Shown here piece by piece: positions 17,417-25,481 of a stretch of DNA of 64,000 nucleotides. The notes beneath the pieces are model-generated. The model saw only the letters and a program-made list of their open reading frames with translations, searched no databases and was not told the DNA's origin. Source of the DNA: Polynucleobacter sp. UB-Tiil-W10 (GTDB lineage: Bacteria > Pseudomonadota > Gammaproteobacteria > Burkholderiales > Burkholderiaceae); assembly GCF_018881605.1 (NCBI RefSeq), contig NZ_JACVPZ010000001.1, positions 806,001-870,000 of the forward strand, given 5' to 3'. The stretch's first letter is position 1, and the number at the start of each line of letters is the position of its first letter. The translations under genes were made by a program, and so were the position numbers.

Positions 17417-18196
17417 TCAATTACCCTGAGATCCTGATTGGACCCTATCTTTCAAAGCAGACCTAATGTCTCTATAAATCTGTAGGCCCGCAATAAAGAC
17501 AAGGGAGATGGATAGGGGCACCACCGAAATATAGCCAACCTTCTTAAAGCTTACTGCTCCAATAATTCCGCCAAACAAGAACATTCCAAAAATGAATGAA
17601 TGGGCTTTTAGTTTTTCTCTATTGGCTTTGACATAACCAGTCTTATTGGCCTCTTCTGACTTATTCCAATAAATCAGCTTGCCCAGCTCTATCCCAATAT
17701 CAGTAATTACGCCTGTCATATGGGTAGTTCTAATTTCTGCTCTTGAGGCTTTAGTGACTATTGCATTTTGCAAGCCCATCACAAAACATAACAGGAGCGC
17801 AATCGCTGGGACTGTCAAAGGCAGGTACACGTTCAGATTGGCGCCAACCAAACCGAATACCAATAGCAAGATAGCTTCGACTAATAGCGGCAAGGCAAAC
17901 TCACTATGAATTTTTCTTCTATGCCCCCAATTAACAATAATGGCAGTTGTGGCAGCGCCCAATAAAAATGAGAGCAGGAGTGAGATTCCACCTAAAACAG
18001 AAATAAAGTTGCTTAATGCGAGATCGTCTCCAATCGCTGAAATGATTCCGCTCATATGCGATGTATAGCGAGCTATTGCAAGAAATCCCCCCGCATTAAC
18101 AGCGCCCGCCACAAATGCCATATAAGCGCCAAGCTGAATATTGGTCTTATGAGAGCGCTGAGCGCTAGTTAAAAGCTGAATAAACTGAATTGGCAT
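17417..18196 (-). CDS. DUF1275 (YoaK) family membrane protein
   Basis: A 259-residue protein with about six hydrophobic helices. The N-terminal AGAVNAGGFLAIARYTSHMSG and central GLQNAIVTKASRAEIRTTH segments are the two diagnostic blocks of DUF1275. Possibly a transporter, but no function is known. It is transcribed with the GNAT gene. Confidence 0.9.
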   Translation of the reverse strand: MPIQFIQLLTSAQRSHKTNIQLGAYMAFVAGAVNAGGFLAIARYTSHMSGIISAIGDDLALSNFISVLGGISLLLSFLLGAATTAIIVNWGHRRKIHSEFALPLLVEAILLLVFGLVGANLNVYLPLTVPAIALLLCFVMGLQNAIVTKASRAEIRTTHMTGVITDIGIELGKLIYWNKSEEANKTGYVKANREKLKAHSFIFGMFLFGGIIGAVSFKKVGYISVVPLSISLVFIAGLQIYRDIRSALKDRVQSGSQGN

Positions 18197-18249
18197 TGAA
18201 TCTACATTCTACGACTCAGGACTCTTTGAGCCACTACATCCTGCCCAAT

Positions 18250-18329
18250 GAAAAACCACCCCAAGGTGGTTTAGCTGTTTCTTGGTAGCCGGAGTAACTT
18301 CGGCTGCATAGGAGAAGTAACGATTCCTA
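18250..18329 (-). repeat. tRNA-Phe-derived repeat, unit e
   Basis: A hairpin with perfect 8-nt arms (18253-18260 and 18265-18272), the spacer CTGTTTCTTGGTAGCC, then a diverged T-arm and arm ending in GATTCCTAAG. The patatin stop codon (18327-18329) lies inside the arm. Confidence 0.75.
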
Positions 18330-19421
18330 AGCCCAAAAACGTTTCATCTCTGGAAGGTCTTGCATCCCTCGCTCATAGCCATATTTAATGGCTGGCTCCA
18401 TGATTGCCGGGTCCACAACACTCATGGTTTTTCTACCAGGCAGCATTCCTACAACAACAAGTTTAGTTTTGGTTCCCCCTGCCTCAAGATCTTTAACCTC
18501 CTGCAGAATGGTATTGGGCAAATGATTTAATCGAAGGCCTTCCTTTTCCTGCTCAATGGTATCGGCTAAAGCAACCACGAGAGCCCTTCTTGATCCAGCC
18601 ACAATATCGCAATGCGTCTCAGTCGAACCAATGCTGCCGTCCATGCAAACACGATCCTTCACCCAAGTTGGGCCAGTCACGCCAGGAGCAGAAGCGCTGG
18701 CCGCACATGCATCAACCACCGATACCCCCGAATCTGGCGCAATCACTAAACGTTCAGCGGTATAGCAATCAATCGAGGTGATATACATCTTCCCAGGGAT
18801 ATCTTTCATACCCCCCAGGAAAACTTTAATGTTGGTTTGAAACTTTTCAGATGGAATTGACTTTGCCGCCATCGCCGCATGGCCAATCGCCTGAATAGTA
18901 TCGGGATTGCCATCCTTAGCATTTAGCCCCATTCTCATGACCCGCTCTTGGCTAGGAGAAAACTTTTTCGTTGGAACTAGCTTAGCCATAATTTTTGGAT
19001 AGTCGGCCAATAAATTAAATTCTGCGGAGAATAAGTCTAGGCGACCTCCCAATAAAGCGCTACCCAAAACTGCTCCGGCAGATGTGCCAACTACGATATC
19101 GGCCAAGCGCAGATCGATGCCATTTTTTAGCAAGGCATGAAAATAGCCAACTAAAAATGAGCTCATGTATTCAGAGCCACCACCCAAAACAATTGCCCTA
19201 TCTTTTCCTTTCCCTGGGGGATTTTTATAGGGTATTGGATGGGCTAGACCGTCATTCCAGCTAGAGGTAGTTTGCTGAATTTCTTTTGCTTCTAATGCCC
19301 TCACCTCTGCGATTGTTTTCTTAGAGGGGATTTGGCTTTGAGCAAGAGCCTGCGGCCCAGCAATAGCTACAGCACCGATAGCAGAAGTTTTCAAGAAACT
19401 ACGGCGGGAAGATTGCGTCAT
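18327..19421 (-). CDS. Patatin-like phospholipase with Tat signal
   Basis: A 364-residue lipid acyl hydrolase. The N-terminus has a twin-arginine motif (SRRSFLK) and an ALA-Q cleavage region, so it is exported folded. The patatin fold is shown by the glycine-rich oxyanion loop VLGGGSEY, nucleophile GTSAG (GxSxG) and catalytic Asp in DGSIG. It would act on periplasmic or membrane lipids. A single-gene cassette between units e and f. Confidence 0.88.
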   Translation of the reverse strand: MTQSSRRSFLKTSAIGAVAIAGPQALAQSQIPSKKTIAEVRALEAKEIQQTTSSWNDGLAHPIPYKNPPGKGKDRAIVLGGGSEYMSSFLVGYFHALLKNGIDLRLADIVVGTSAGAVLGSALLGGRLDLFSAEFNLLADYPKIMAKLVPTKKFSPSQERVMRMGLNAKDGNPDTIQAIGHAAMAAKSIPSEKFQTNIKVFLGGMKDIPGKMYITSIDCYTAERLVIAPDSGVSVVDACAASASAPGVTGPTWVKDRVCMDGSIGSTETHCDIVAGSRRALVVALADTIEQEKEGLRLNHLPNTILQEVKDLEAGGTKTKLVVVGMLPGRKTMSVVDPAIMEPAIKYGYERGMQDLPEMKRFWA

Positions 19422-19465
19422 ATCAGCTCCATTGATGAGTAATCAATTTATAGAAGATCCCTTAA

Positions 19466-19525
19466 GCAAAAGTCCCCTGAAAGTAGTTTTGATGTTTCTT
19501 ACTGGGCCAAGAATACTCAATCCTC
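19466..19525 (-). repeat. tRNA-Phe-derived repeat, unit f (decayed)
   Basis: Degraded hairpin (AAAAGTCCCCTGAAAGTAGTTTT over 23 nt), then the well-kept spacer TGATGTTTCTTAC, then GGGCC and the arm end TCAATCCTC. The T-arm segment is mostly deleted. Confidence 0.6.
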
Positions 19526-19529
19526 ATCT

Positions 19530-19949
19530 TTACCCCCCTTTGGCTACTGAGCGCATGATTCTCAATAACTCAACATCATGACTCGGTAGACCATCTAGTA
19601 CACCGACCAGATGAGGAACATCCTTAGCAATTTGGTCGCCCCCATAAAACCTTAATGCCCAATTGGGAAATAATCTTTGATCAATCTCGTCTAGCTCAAT
19701 TCGATGAAGAACCTTGTGACGATAGTCTTTTTGAATTTTTTCCCAAATGAACAAAACATCTTTTCGCCTTCCTTCAAGAATCTGCGCAAAATGTCCATTT
19801 TCATAGAAGAGAGCACCTGTAAGCTCATGATCTACATTCCACTTTCGCGCAACATCAAATAAATGGATCAAGCTTGACAAGCCCATGTCATGAGTTGCTT
19901 TACTGATGTAGCTAAGTTCAACTAATTGATTTGGATCATCAGAACTCAC
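19530..19949 (-). CDS. BLUF-domain blue-light photoreceptor
   Basis: A 139-residue BLUF protein that would bind FAD and sense blue light. The conserved Tyr is in LSYIS, the flavin-binding Asn in WNVDHELTG, the Gln in FAQILEG, and the family block KDYRHKVLHR follows. No output domain is present, so it would act through a partner. The start GTG at 19949 has GGGGA upstream and gives the usual short BLUF length. The frame stays open to a TTG at 20057 inside repeat unit g, which would add a hydrophobic segment. Confidence 0.85.
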   Translation of the reverse strand: MSSDDPNQLVELSYISKATHDMGLSSLIHLFDVARKWNVDHELTGALFYENGHFAQILEGRRKDVLFIWEKIQKDYRHKVLHRIELDEIDQRLFPNWALRFYGGDQIAKDVPHLVGVLDGLPSHDVELLRIMRSVAKGG

Positions 19950-20045
19950 TTCTTCCCCTAGCCTCAAAAAATACTCATGAAAAATAGAGTCAGTTTGTTC
20001 TTTTCGGCGCAAAGCTAATATGGGCAATAACCCTATCAACCACAA

Positions 20046-20118
20046 ATAAAGAAGCAACCCGAAGATAGTTTTGATGTTATTGGGTAGCTAGGCCAGAATC
20101 GACTAATGCAAAGATCTG
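20046..20118 (-). repeat. tRNA-Phe-derived repeat, unit g (decayed)
   Basis: Recognisable parts are CAACCCGAAGATAGTTTT (hairpin), TGATGTTATTGGGTAGC (spacer and CCA end), CAGAATCGA (T-loop) and AAGATCTGG (arm). The hairpin is broken by several changes. Confidence 0.6.
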
Positions 20119-20200
20119 GCATTCATTCGAGAAAACTCTCTCTCAGAAAAAATGATGATTCAAATATCAATTACAAACCCTACTCTGAACTTTAAAAGAA

Positions 20201-20527
20201 GTGAAATATTTCCCATTTCTCAGCTTGTCTTTTGTCAGCTCATTGAGGATGGCTAACGGTGAAGAGACGTATAAGGCCCCTATTGTGGGCGATAAAAAAC
20301 AATGGGGTAAGTTAATCAAAGAGGGTCACGCACATATCACTTCTAATGGTTATTACGGGGTCAGAGCAATGCATCCAAAAGGCGGAAGGCCCGACTTAAC
20401 TGTTGCTGAGTTTGCTTCTGGGGTCGTTTATATGGCAAATCAAGCTGGTACCAATTGGAGCGAGCCTGATGAAGCAATGCTCAAGGATATTAACAAGCGA
20501 ATCGCCAAAAAGCTATCAAAATCATAA
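20201..20527 (+). CDS. Cytochrome c5-like protein lacking the haem-binding motif
   Basis: A 108-residue protein. After a short hydrophobic start, GEETYK leads directly into APIVGDKKQW, then HPKGGRPDLT and GVVYMANQ. These blocks are the flanks and C-terminal half of class I cytochromes of the c5 family (GDK.xW, PPKGGxxxLxD, AxxYM). The usual CxxCH segment between GEE.YK and AP.xGDK is absent and no Cys occurs in the protein. Start is GTG at 20201 or ATG at 20249. It is one of two plus-strand genes in the array and has its own terminator. Confidence 0.7.
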   Translation: MKYFPFLSLSFVSSLRMANGEETYKAPIVGDKKQWGKLIKEGHAHITSNGYYGVRAMHPKGGRPDLTVAEFASGVVYMANQAGTNWSEPDEAMLKDINKRIAKKLSKS

Positions 20528-20540
20528 ATGACTAACTGAT

Positions 20541-20566
20541 GCGTCCTTTTTAGGGGGCGCTTCTTG
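20541..20566 (+). terminator. Terminator after the c5-like gene
   Basis: GCGTCC (20541-20546) and GGGCGC (20555-20560) form a 6-bp stem with one G-U pair, followed by TTCTTG. It lies 14 nt after the stop codon. Confidence 0.6.
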
Positions 20567-20598
20567 ATAGGGGTATTCGAGACCAACAGTGCCCATTA

Positions 20599-20693
20599 CA
20601 AAAAACCACAAAAGAAAATAGCCCAACAAGTGGGCTATTAAGATTCTTAGCGGTTCGGGCGGAATCGACCAGGGCTGAGGATGCCTGACGCAT
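20599..20693 (-). repeat. tRNA-Phe-derived repeat, unit h (replaced hairpin)
   Basis: The left edge AAAAAACCAC is present, then a different perfect hairpin (9-nt arms AATAGCCCA / TGGGCTATT, 20617-20639) replaces the normal one. It is followed by GATTCTTAGCGG, GGCGGAATCGACCAGGGC and TGAGGATGCCTGA. The T-arm and arm are nearly identical to unit l. Confidence 0.8.
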
Positions 20694-20704
20694 GCCGGAA
20701 TAAT

Positions 20705-21559
20705 TTATTTAATGTTTGAGAGAAGCTCGGGATCCCTAACAAGATTTCTTGCTCCATGAGCATGATCTTCCTTGAAGTCATTCCCGCTGCACCATTTACC
20801 AACAGATTCGGCATTCACCTTCAACACTTTAGGATAAACACTCCATGAAACTTGTAATGGAGATCCTTTTTCATTGTAGGAAGGGCCTGTAGTTGATCCA
20901 GCATACTCAATCGGTAGGCCAGCATTTTTAGGAATATTTAGCGCCTGTTGATATCCATTAAGCTCACCAGTTTTTGCAAGCGCTTCGAAGTCTAGAGCCG
21001 ACGGATCATTTACTAATACATAAACCTGCGCCTCAACTCGTAACTGGGGATTGCTAAGCGTTTCGCTCAAGCACGAACCTAAAGTTGGGCCTGGCTTCAC
21101 TTGAGCTGAGCTGTGAACATAGTGCGCTTCAATTGTGTCGCCAACCGAGAGGCTGCCATGATCCCCTTTGCAGACTTGCTGGGCTAGAGGCTTTAACTCA
21201 GCTGGAGAAAGCTTTCCGGAGTACTTGTAGCCAGTTTCATAACCATGACCATCGCCATATCCAGCAAATTCTGTGAACTCACCACCCTTATGCTCTGCAT
21301 TTTTATGCACATGGATATTGCATAGATTCAAATTTTGGTAAGCAGGCGCGGGATTAAAAAGGCGCTTGTTTGAACCATTTTTGGACCCCAAGTCTCGAGG
21401 GGATTGTGGGCCATAACCCTTTCCAATTGTATTGGTGCTCAAGGCGGCATTCTGGGAAGCAAGGGCGATCTCATTACCTGCCACACTCGAATCTCGCGCA
21501 AATGCCAGAGAACTAATGGCTGACAATGAAATAACAACTGCTAAAAATTTTGTGCTCAT
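20705..21559 (-). CDS. Delta-class carbonic anhydrase-like protein
   Basis: A 284-residue exported protein with signal peptide (cleavage near LAFA-RD). The block NLCNIHVHKNAEHKGGEF carries three His that could bind the catalytic zinc, and the later KVNAESVGKWC and QVSWSVYPK blocks match bacterial delta-class (CA_like) anhydrases. It would interconvert CO2 and bicarbonate in the periplasm. Four or more Cys suggest disulfides. It ends 12 nt from repeat unit h. Family recognition is from memory of these motifs, so moderate certainty. Confidence 0.75.
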   Translation of the reverse strand: MSTKFLAVVISLSAISSLAFARDSSVAGNEIALASQNAALSTNTIGKGYGPQSPRDLGSKNGSNKRLFNPAPAYQNLNLCNIHVHKNAEHKGGEFTEFAGYGDGHGYETGYKYSGKLSPAELKPLAQQVCKGDHGSLSVGDTIEAHYVHSSAQVKPGPTLGSCLSETLSNPQLRVEAQVYVLVNDPSALDFEALAKTGELNGYQQALNIPKNAGLPIEYAGSTTGPSYNEKGSPLQVSWSVYPKVLKVNAESVGKWCSGNDFKEDHAHGARNLVRDPELLSNIK

Positions 21560-21681
21560 TTTTGAGTTTCCATAAAAGTAAAAACCTCTAAATTGGAATA
21601 GGGCGCCAATATGGGTTTAGAGCAATAGAATATTCGCTTTATTATTCGGCTGGAATTAGATTAACCCTAACCGCCCAAAAT

Positions 21682-21758
21682 AAAAAACCACCCGAAGGTG
21701 GTTTTGGTATTTATTGGTCACCCAGGGCGAATTCAACCCGGATTTAGGATGCCTGAAT
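21682..21758 (-). repeat. tRNA-Phe-derived repeat, unit i
   Basis: A perfect hairpin (9-nt arms at 21684-21692 and 21697-21705, CGAA loop), then GGTATTTATTGGTCACCC, a partly diverged T-arm (GGGCGAATTCAA), and arm GGATTTAGGATGCCTGA. The sulfatase stop codon begins 1 nt beyond it. Confidence 0.85.
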
Positions 21759-23543
21759 TTAGCGCTCACTGCTTGGCGGAAAATACCACTTTCCATTTCG
21801 GATGGGCATGAAGGCGCCATTGTCTATGCCCACCTCACTAGCTATAAGCTCATTTGTTTTTTGGTTCAGCGCCAAAATCAGATCGGCATTTTTCTTCAAA
21901 TCTAGAGCAAGATTATTCACTTCCTGTGGGTCATTTTTGAGATCATAAATTTCAAGATCGTTATTGGTAATTAATGCCTCCATCGTTTTGGGTGTATTGA
22001 AGTTATTTGGTCCAAAGTATCTCGAGAAGCGATATTGCCCATCAAAAATGCTTCTTATGGAAGTTCTATTCGAAAAGTTTGGCGGAGAATTTTTGAGCAG
22101 GGCCTCTTGAACCTTCGGGTCGGAAGAATTAAATTTCTTCGTATCAACAACCATACTTGCCCACCTCGTATCTTGATAAGACAGCATATCAAAATTAAAT
22201 AATGAGGCTGAGCGCGAAGAGTCTAATTTAGCTTGTCCAGGATTTTTTAATAACCCTGAAAAGTCTTTGCCCTTTAATCCTTCGCTCGCTTTTTGACGGG
22301 CAACTGGATCCTTACCGGTCAGACCAATGATGGTTGGAGTCATATCTACTTGCGAGGTAATTGCCTGACACTCCACTCCACCAGGGTATGCCGGATGAAC
22401 AATCATTAAGGGCAGGTGGTTTTGCTGTTGGTAGGTTGAAGTACCCTTGCCGCGCATCTGATGATGTCCACCAAGCTCACCATGATCAGCATTAAAAATG
22501 ACAATGGTGTTTTTTTCCATACCATTCGTTTTAAGCATGTCTAGAATCGCTTCGACTCTACGATCACAATCGCGAATAGCATTGAAATAATAGTTCTGCA
22601 AATCTCTCCAGCGACGATCTTCATTGGGCCATTGCCCCACCATGACATCCATAATTTGCTGGTATAGCTTTTGGCCCTTAGGTCTTCCGGGGGCATCAAA
22701 TGATTGACTCCGCGTGGGAGGCAATGGCACATCATTCCAGGTGGCGCTGTAAATCTCGTCATTAGGAGCTCTGGCAATATGCATTGAGTGTGATTTGCTT
22801 TGAATGTTTTCATTCGGCAAATCGGAGTTGAAATACATCACATCATGCGGATTAACAAAATTGACTGCCAAATACCAAGGCTGTCCTTTAGTTTTTAATT
22901 CCTGCCCTTGCGTTCTAAACCAAGTGCTAACTGACGATACAGTGACATCGTCATAGTGATACCCGCCCAATGTGGTGTCCGTTAAATCACCCAAGCCAAA
23001 ATAATCTTTGAACCCATAAGATTCAATTGTTTTTTGATATTGCTTTAGTGGAACATCTAATGGATTAGAAGTTAAATCCATCGTAGCGGATAAATGCCAT
23101 TTACCCTGATAACTGGCGTGATAGCCTAGCTCGGTTAGGCGATGACCAATTGTTTTTATATTGGTAGATAAATCGCGTTGCCAAATATAGTTTAAGTTAT
23201 CAGCAATCCCAGTGTGCTGGATGTGTTGACCCGTATACAGAACTGAACGAGCAGAAGAACAAACGCAAGATGCAGCTTGGTGGTTCAAGAAAGTAATTGC
23301 TTTTTTCTTAATGGCTTCTCGAGCAGGTACTGGGAAAGGCCATTTGGGGAAAAAATGCTCTTGATCAACCAAGATATAGAGAATGTTATAGCCAGCAGGC
23401 GGACTATCAGGCGGCACCAAACTTGCATTTGCAGTCTGCGCAACAGCCCCCATCTCTGGAAGCATGGTTGAACCTAATAATGCGGCTCCCGATCCTAAAA
23501 GATTTCGACGGGATGGATTCTTAAGCAAACTATCCTGAGTCAT
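21759..23543 (-). CDS. Tat-exported sulfatase family hydrolase
   Basis: A 594-residue alkaline-phosphatase-superfamily enzyme. The start at 23543 has AAGGA at the right distance and gives a clean Tat signal (SRRNLLGS); a longer frame to 23600 would run into repeat unit j. The N-terminal metal site (ILVDQEH) and the later NADHGELGGHH metal block are present. The active-site signature reads C-S-S-A-R-S-V-L-Y-T-G, so the Pro or Ala normally required two residues after the formylglycine Cys is Ser. It could be a sulfatase, phosphonate or choline-ester hydrolase. Confidence 0.85.
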   Translation of the reverse strand: MTQDSLLKNPSRRNLLGSGAALLGSTMLPEMGAVAQTANASLVPPDSPPAGYNILYILVDQEHFFPKWPFPVPAREAIKKKAITFLNHQAASCVCSSARSVLYTGQHIQHTGIADNLNYIWQRDLSTNIKTIGHRLTELGYHASYQGKWHLSATMDLTSNPLDVPLKQYQKTIESYGFKDYFGLGDLTDTTLGGYHYDDVTVSSVSTWFRTQGQELKTKGQPWYLAVNFVNPHDVMYFNSDLPNENIQSKSHSMHIARAPNDEIYSATWNDVPLPPTRSQSFDAPGRPKGQKLYQQIMDVMVGQWPNEDRRWRDLQNYYFNAIRDCDRRVEAILDMLKTNGMEKNTIVIFNADHGELGGHHQMRGKGTSTYQQQNHLPLMIVHPAYPGGVECQAITSQVDMTPTIIGLTGKDPVARQKASEGLKGKDFSGLLKNPGQAKLDSSRSASLFNFDMLSYQDTRWASMVVDTKKFNSSDPKVQEALLKNSPPNFSNRTSIRSIFDGQYRFSRYFGPNNFNTPKTMEALITNNDLEIYDLKNDPQEVNNLALDLKKNADLILALNQKTNELIASEVGIDNGAFMPIRNGKWYFPPSSER

Positions 23544-23585
23544 TGTGCTTTTTCCTTGGCAGTCTTTAACACCTACTTTATAAAT

Positions 23586-23666
23586 GAAAAAACCACCCAA
23601 AGGTGGTTTTGGTGTTTCTTGGTGGCCCGGGGCGGAATTGACTAGAGCTAAGGATGTCTGATCCTA
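23586..23666 (-). repeat. tRNA-Phe-derived repeat, unit j
   Basis: Nearly intact. The hairpin has 9-nt arms (23589-23597 and 23602-23610). The CCA-to-T-loop match starts at 23620 and agrees with the tRNA gene at 21 of 22 positions. The arm is CTAGAGCTAAGGATG ... GATCCTAC, which contains the stop of the glycosylase gene (23664-23666). Confidence 0.9.
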
Positions 23667-24251
23667 CTTCAATACAGCCTTTACCCTCTTCTTAAGGGAA
23701 GGCAAAACCTCTTCCTCAAACCAAGGATTCTTCTTTAGCCAAATATTGTTTCTGGGGCTTGGATGTGGCAAAGGAATCGCTTTGGGCCAATAGTCTTTCC
23801 ATGCCATTACCGTTTCAGTCAAATTCTCTTTACCGCCTTTGTCTAAGTGCCATGCTTGAGCGTATTGACCAACAATAATAGTTAGCTTGATATTGGGTAG
23901 TTGCTCTAATAGCTTGACTCGCCATGTATCCGCACATTCTGGTCTTGGAGGTAGATCGCCTGATTTACCTGTTCCGGGAAAACAAAAGCCCATTGGAACA
24001 AGGGCAATCTTCTTATCGTCATAAAAGACTTCTTTATCAATGCCCATCCACCCCCTAAGACGATCGCCACTAGGATCGTTAAATGGAATTCCGGTTTCAT
24101 GAACTCGACTGCCGGGGGCTTGGCCCACTATGAGAATCTTTGCTGCACTACTAACCTGAATAATGGGTCTTGGGCCCAAAGGTAAATGCTCTGTACACAA
24201 AGCACAAGAACGGATTTCTTTAACCAGTCTGGCGAGGGTTTGACTCATCAA
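23664..24251 (-). CDS. Uracil-DNA glycosylase superfamily protein
   Basis: A 195-residue protein. The family motif I is GQAPGSRVHETGIPF, the mid-region carries FCFPGTGKSGDLPPRPEC, and the C-terminal motif is LPHPSPRN. This is the COG1573-like group; a single CxxC near residue 17 is present but not the four Cys of an Fe-S cluster. It would remove uracil or related bases from DNA. The Kir channel gene ends 11 nt upstream, so they form a two-gene cassette. Confidence 0.88.
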   Translation of the reverse strand: MMSQTLARLVKEIRSCALCTEHLPLGPRPIIQVSSAAKILIVGQAPGSRVHETGIPFNDPSGDRLRGWMGIDKEVFYDDKKIALVPMGFCFPGTGKSGDLPPRPECADTWRVKLLEQLPNIKLTIIVGQYAQAWHLDKGGKENLTETVMAWKDYWPKAIPLPHPSPRNNIWLKKNPWFEEEVLPSLKKRVKAVLK

Positions 24252-24262
24252 TTGAGGTTAGG

Positions 24263-25129
24263 CTATCTTACTTCTTCTATCGTATCGTGAATCAAAGTCT
24301 GATCAATAAGAACTTTCATGTCTGACTCATTTTTACGATACAAATCTACAAAGCGATGATTCCACCGAATATCTTCAAATGTATAGGTGTGGTTGGAATG
24401 AATTGTTTGTGAAACAGTCTCATCCAAGCCCTTAACGGTTGCTACCAAAGCAAAGTCTGCTTTTGATAAATCTTCTTGGGATAACTTTGATAGAGGACTT
24501 TTTTCATCGATTGGATGAATCACAAGCCAAGTTAGGGCCAACATAGGCGTATGGTTGCGGGCTAGACTTAAGTCATATATCCGCCGCATACTTTGGCCTT
24601 CTTTGGTAGTCTCTTGTATGAACAGGCTCAACTCTACCTCAGCGCCAATGATGCGGTTATTTCTCTCATTGGCCATCCTAAACATTAGGGCCGGTTGACC
24701 CTCAAAATTATTTATTACAGCTGTATTGCTAAAAACCACTCGCGATCTTGGTAATGAAATTCGGGCAAATGCGAGGGCCGCAAACATGCCGACACCCAAC
24801 AACCCAATCATTGCCTCAACAGTGACCAAAATATGTCCGTAGAGTGTTTGGGGATACATGCTTCCATAACCAATAGTGGCTAAGGTTTGAACGCTAAAGA
24901 AAAAATATTCTAGAAACCCAATACCTTTAAGCCCACTAATGGAGTCGCTTTGAAGACAATATAAGAAACCAAAAAACAAATTAATGGCTAAAAATACAAT
25001 GACGAAAGAAGCTAAAAAACGAGGCCATGTCATCCGCACCACTAAATGATAAAAATCTATAAACGCATTTGAAAACAGTGATGTTGAAGATCGCTTAACA
25101 GGCGTAGTCATGAAATTATTTTTATCCAT
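24263..25129 (-). CDS. Inward-rectifier potassium channel (KirBac-like)
   Basis: A 288-residue channel subunit. Two transmembrane helices (about residues 35-58 and 105-127) flank a pore loop with the potassium selectivity filter TIGYG. A cytosolic immunoglobulin-like Kir domain (residues about 145-288) follows, with RMANERNNRIIGAEVEL typical of Kir. It would form a tetrameric K+ channel. Complete, with no defects seen. Confidence 0.93.
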   Translation of the reverse strand: MDKNNFMTTPVKRSSTSLFSNAFIDFYHLVVRMTWPRFLASFVIVFLAINLFFGFLYCLQSDSISGLKGIGFLEYFFFSVQTLATIGYGSMYPQTLYGHILVTVEAMIGLLGVGMFAALAFARISLPRSRVVFSNTAVINNFEGQPALMFRMANERNNRIIGAEVELSLFIQETTKEGQSMRRIYDLSLARNHTPMLALTWLVIHPIDEKSPLSKLSQEDLSKADFALVATVKGLDETVSQTIHSNHTYTFEDIRWNHRFVDLYRKNESDMKVLIDQTLIHDTIEEVR

Positions 25130-25183
25130 CGAAACAGCTTAACCCATAGCGCCTGCGAGCACATTTAAAATCCTAAGGCATAA

Positions 25184-25263
25184 ATGAAAAAACACCTGAA
25201 GGTGGTTTTGGTGTTTCTTGGTTGTCGGGGGGAATCGACCGGGGCTGAGGATGCTTAATCCTA
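25184..25263 (-). repeat. tRNA-Phe-derived repeat, unit k
   Basis: Hairpin with one deleted base in the left arm (AAAACACC), then GGTGTTTCTTGG, a CCA-end/T-arm segment with four changes starting at 25219, GGAATCGACC, and arm GGGGCTGAGGATGCTTAATCC. The brnA stop codon (25261-25263) is part of the arm end. Confidence 0.88.
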
Positions 25264-25479
25264 CTTCCAGCTAAGGTTCAATTTCTTATGCGAAGCGGCG
25301 CAATCTCTCAAATAGAGATTAATAAGGCTTTGATAAGGAATACCCACCTCCTCTGATACAGATTTGAAGTAGTTCACTGAGTCCTCATCCAATCTAATGG
25401 TTATAGGCCTCTTGAGCATAGAAGCATATGGGTTTTTACGAGCCTTTGAGAAATCATATTCTTTACGCATCTTCATCAC
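25261..25479 (-). CDS. brnA: BrnA-type antitoxin
   Basis: A 72-residue ribbon-helix-helix antitoxin. The segment RPITIRLDEDSVNYFKSVSEEVGIPYQSLINLYLRD is typical of BrnA (shown here as one family block of key residues: RLDED strand, EEVG turn, YLRD helix). It lies 2 nt downstream of brnT, the normal order for this module. It would neutralise BrnT and, with it, repress the palindrome at the brnT promoter. The last codons AAG TAG GAT match the end of the glycosylase gene in the next cassette. Confidence 0.9.
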   Translation of the reverse strand: MMKMRKEYDFSKARKNPYASMLKRPITIRLDEDSVNYFKSVSEEVGIPYQSLINLYLRDCAASHKKLNLSWK

Positions 25480-25481
25480 CT

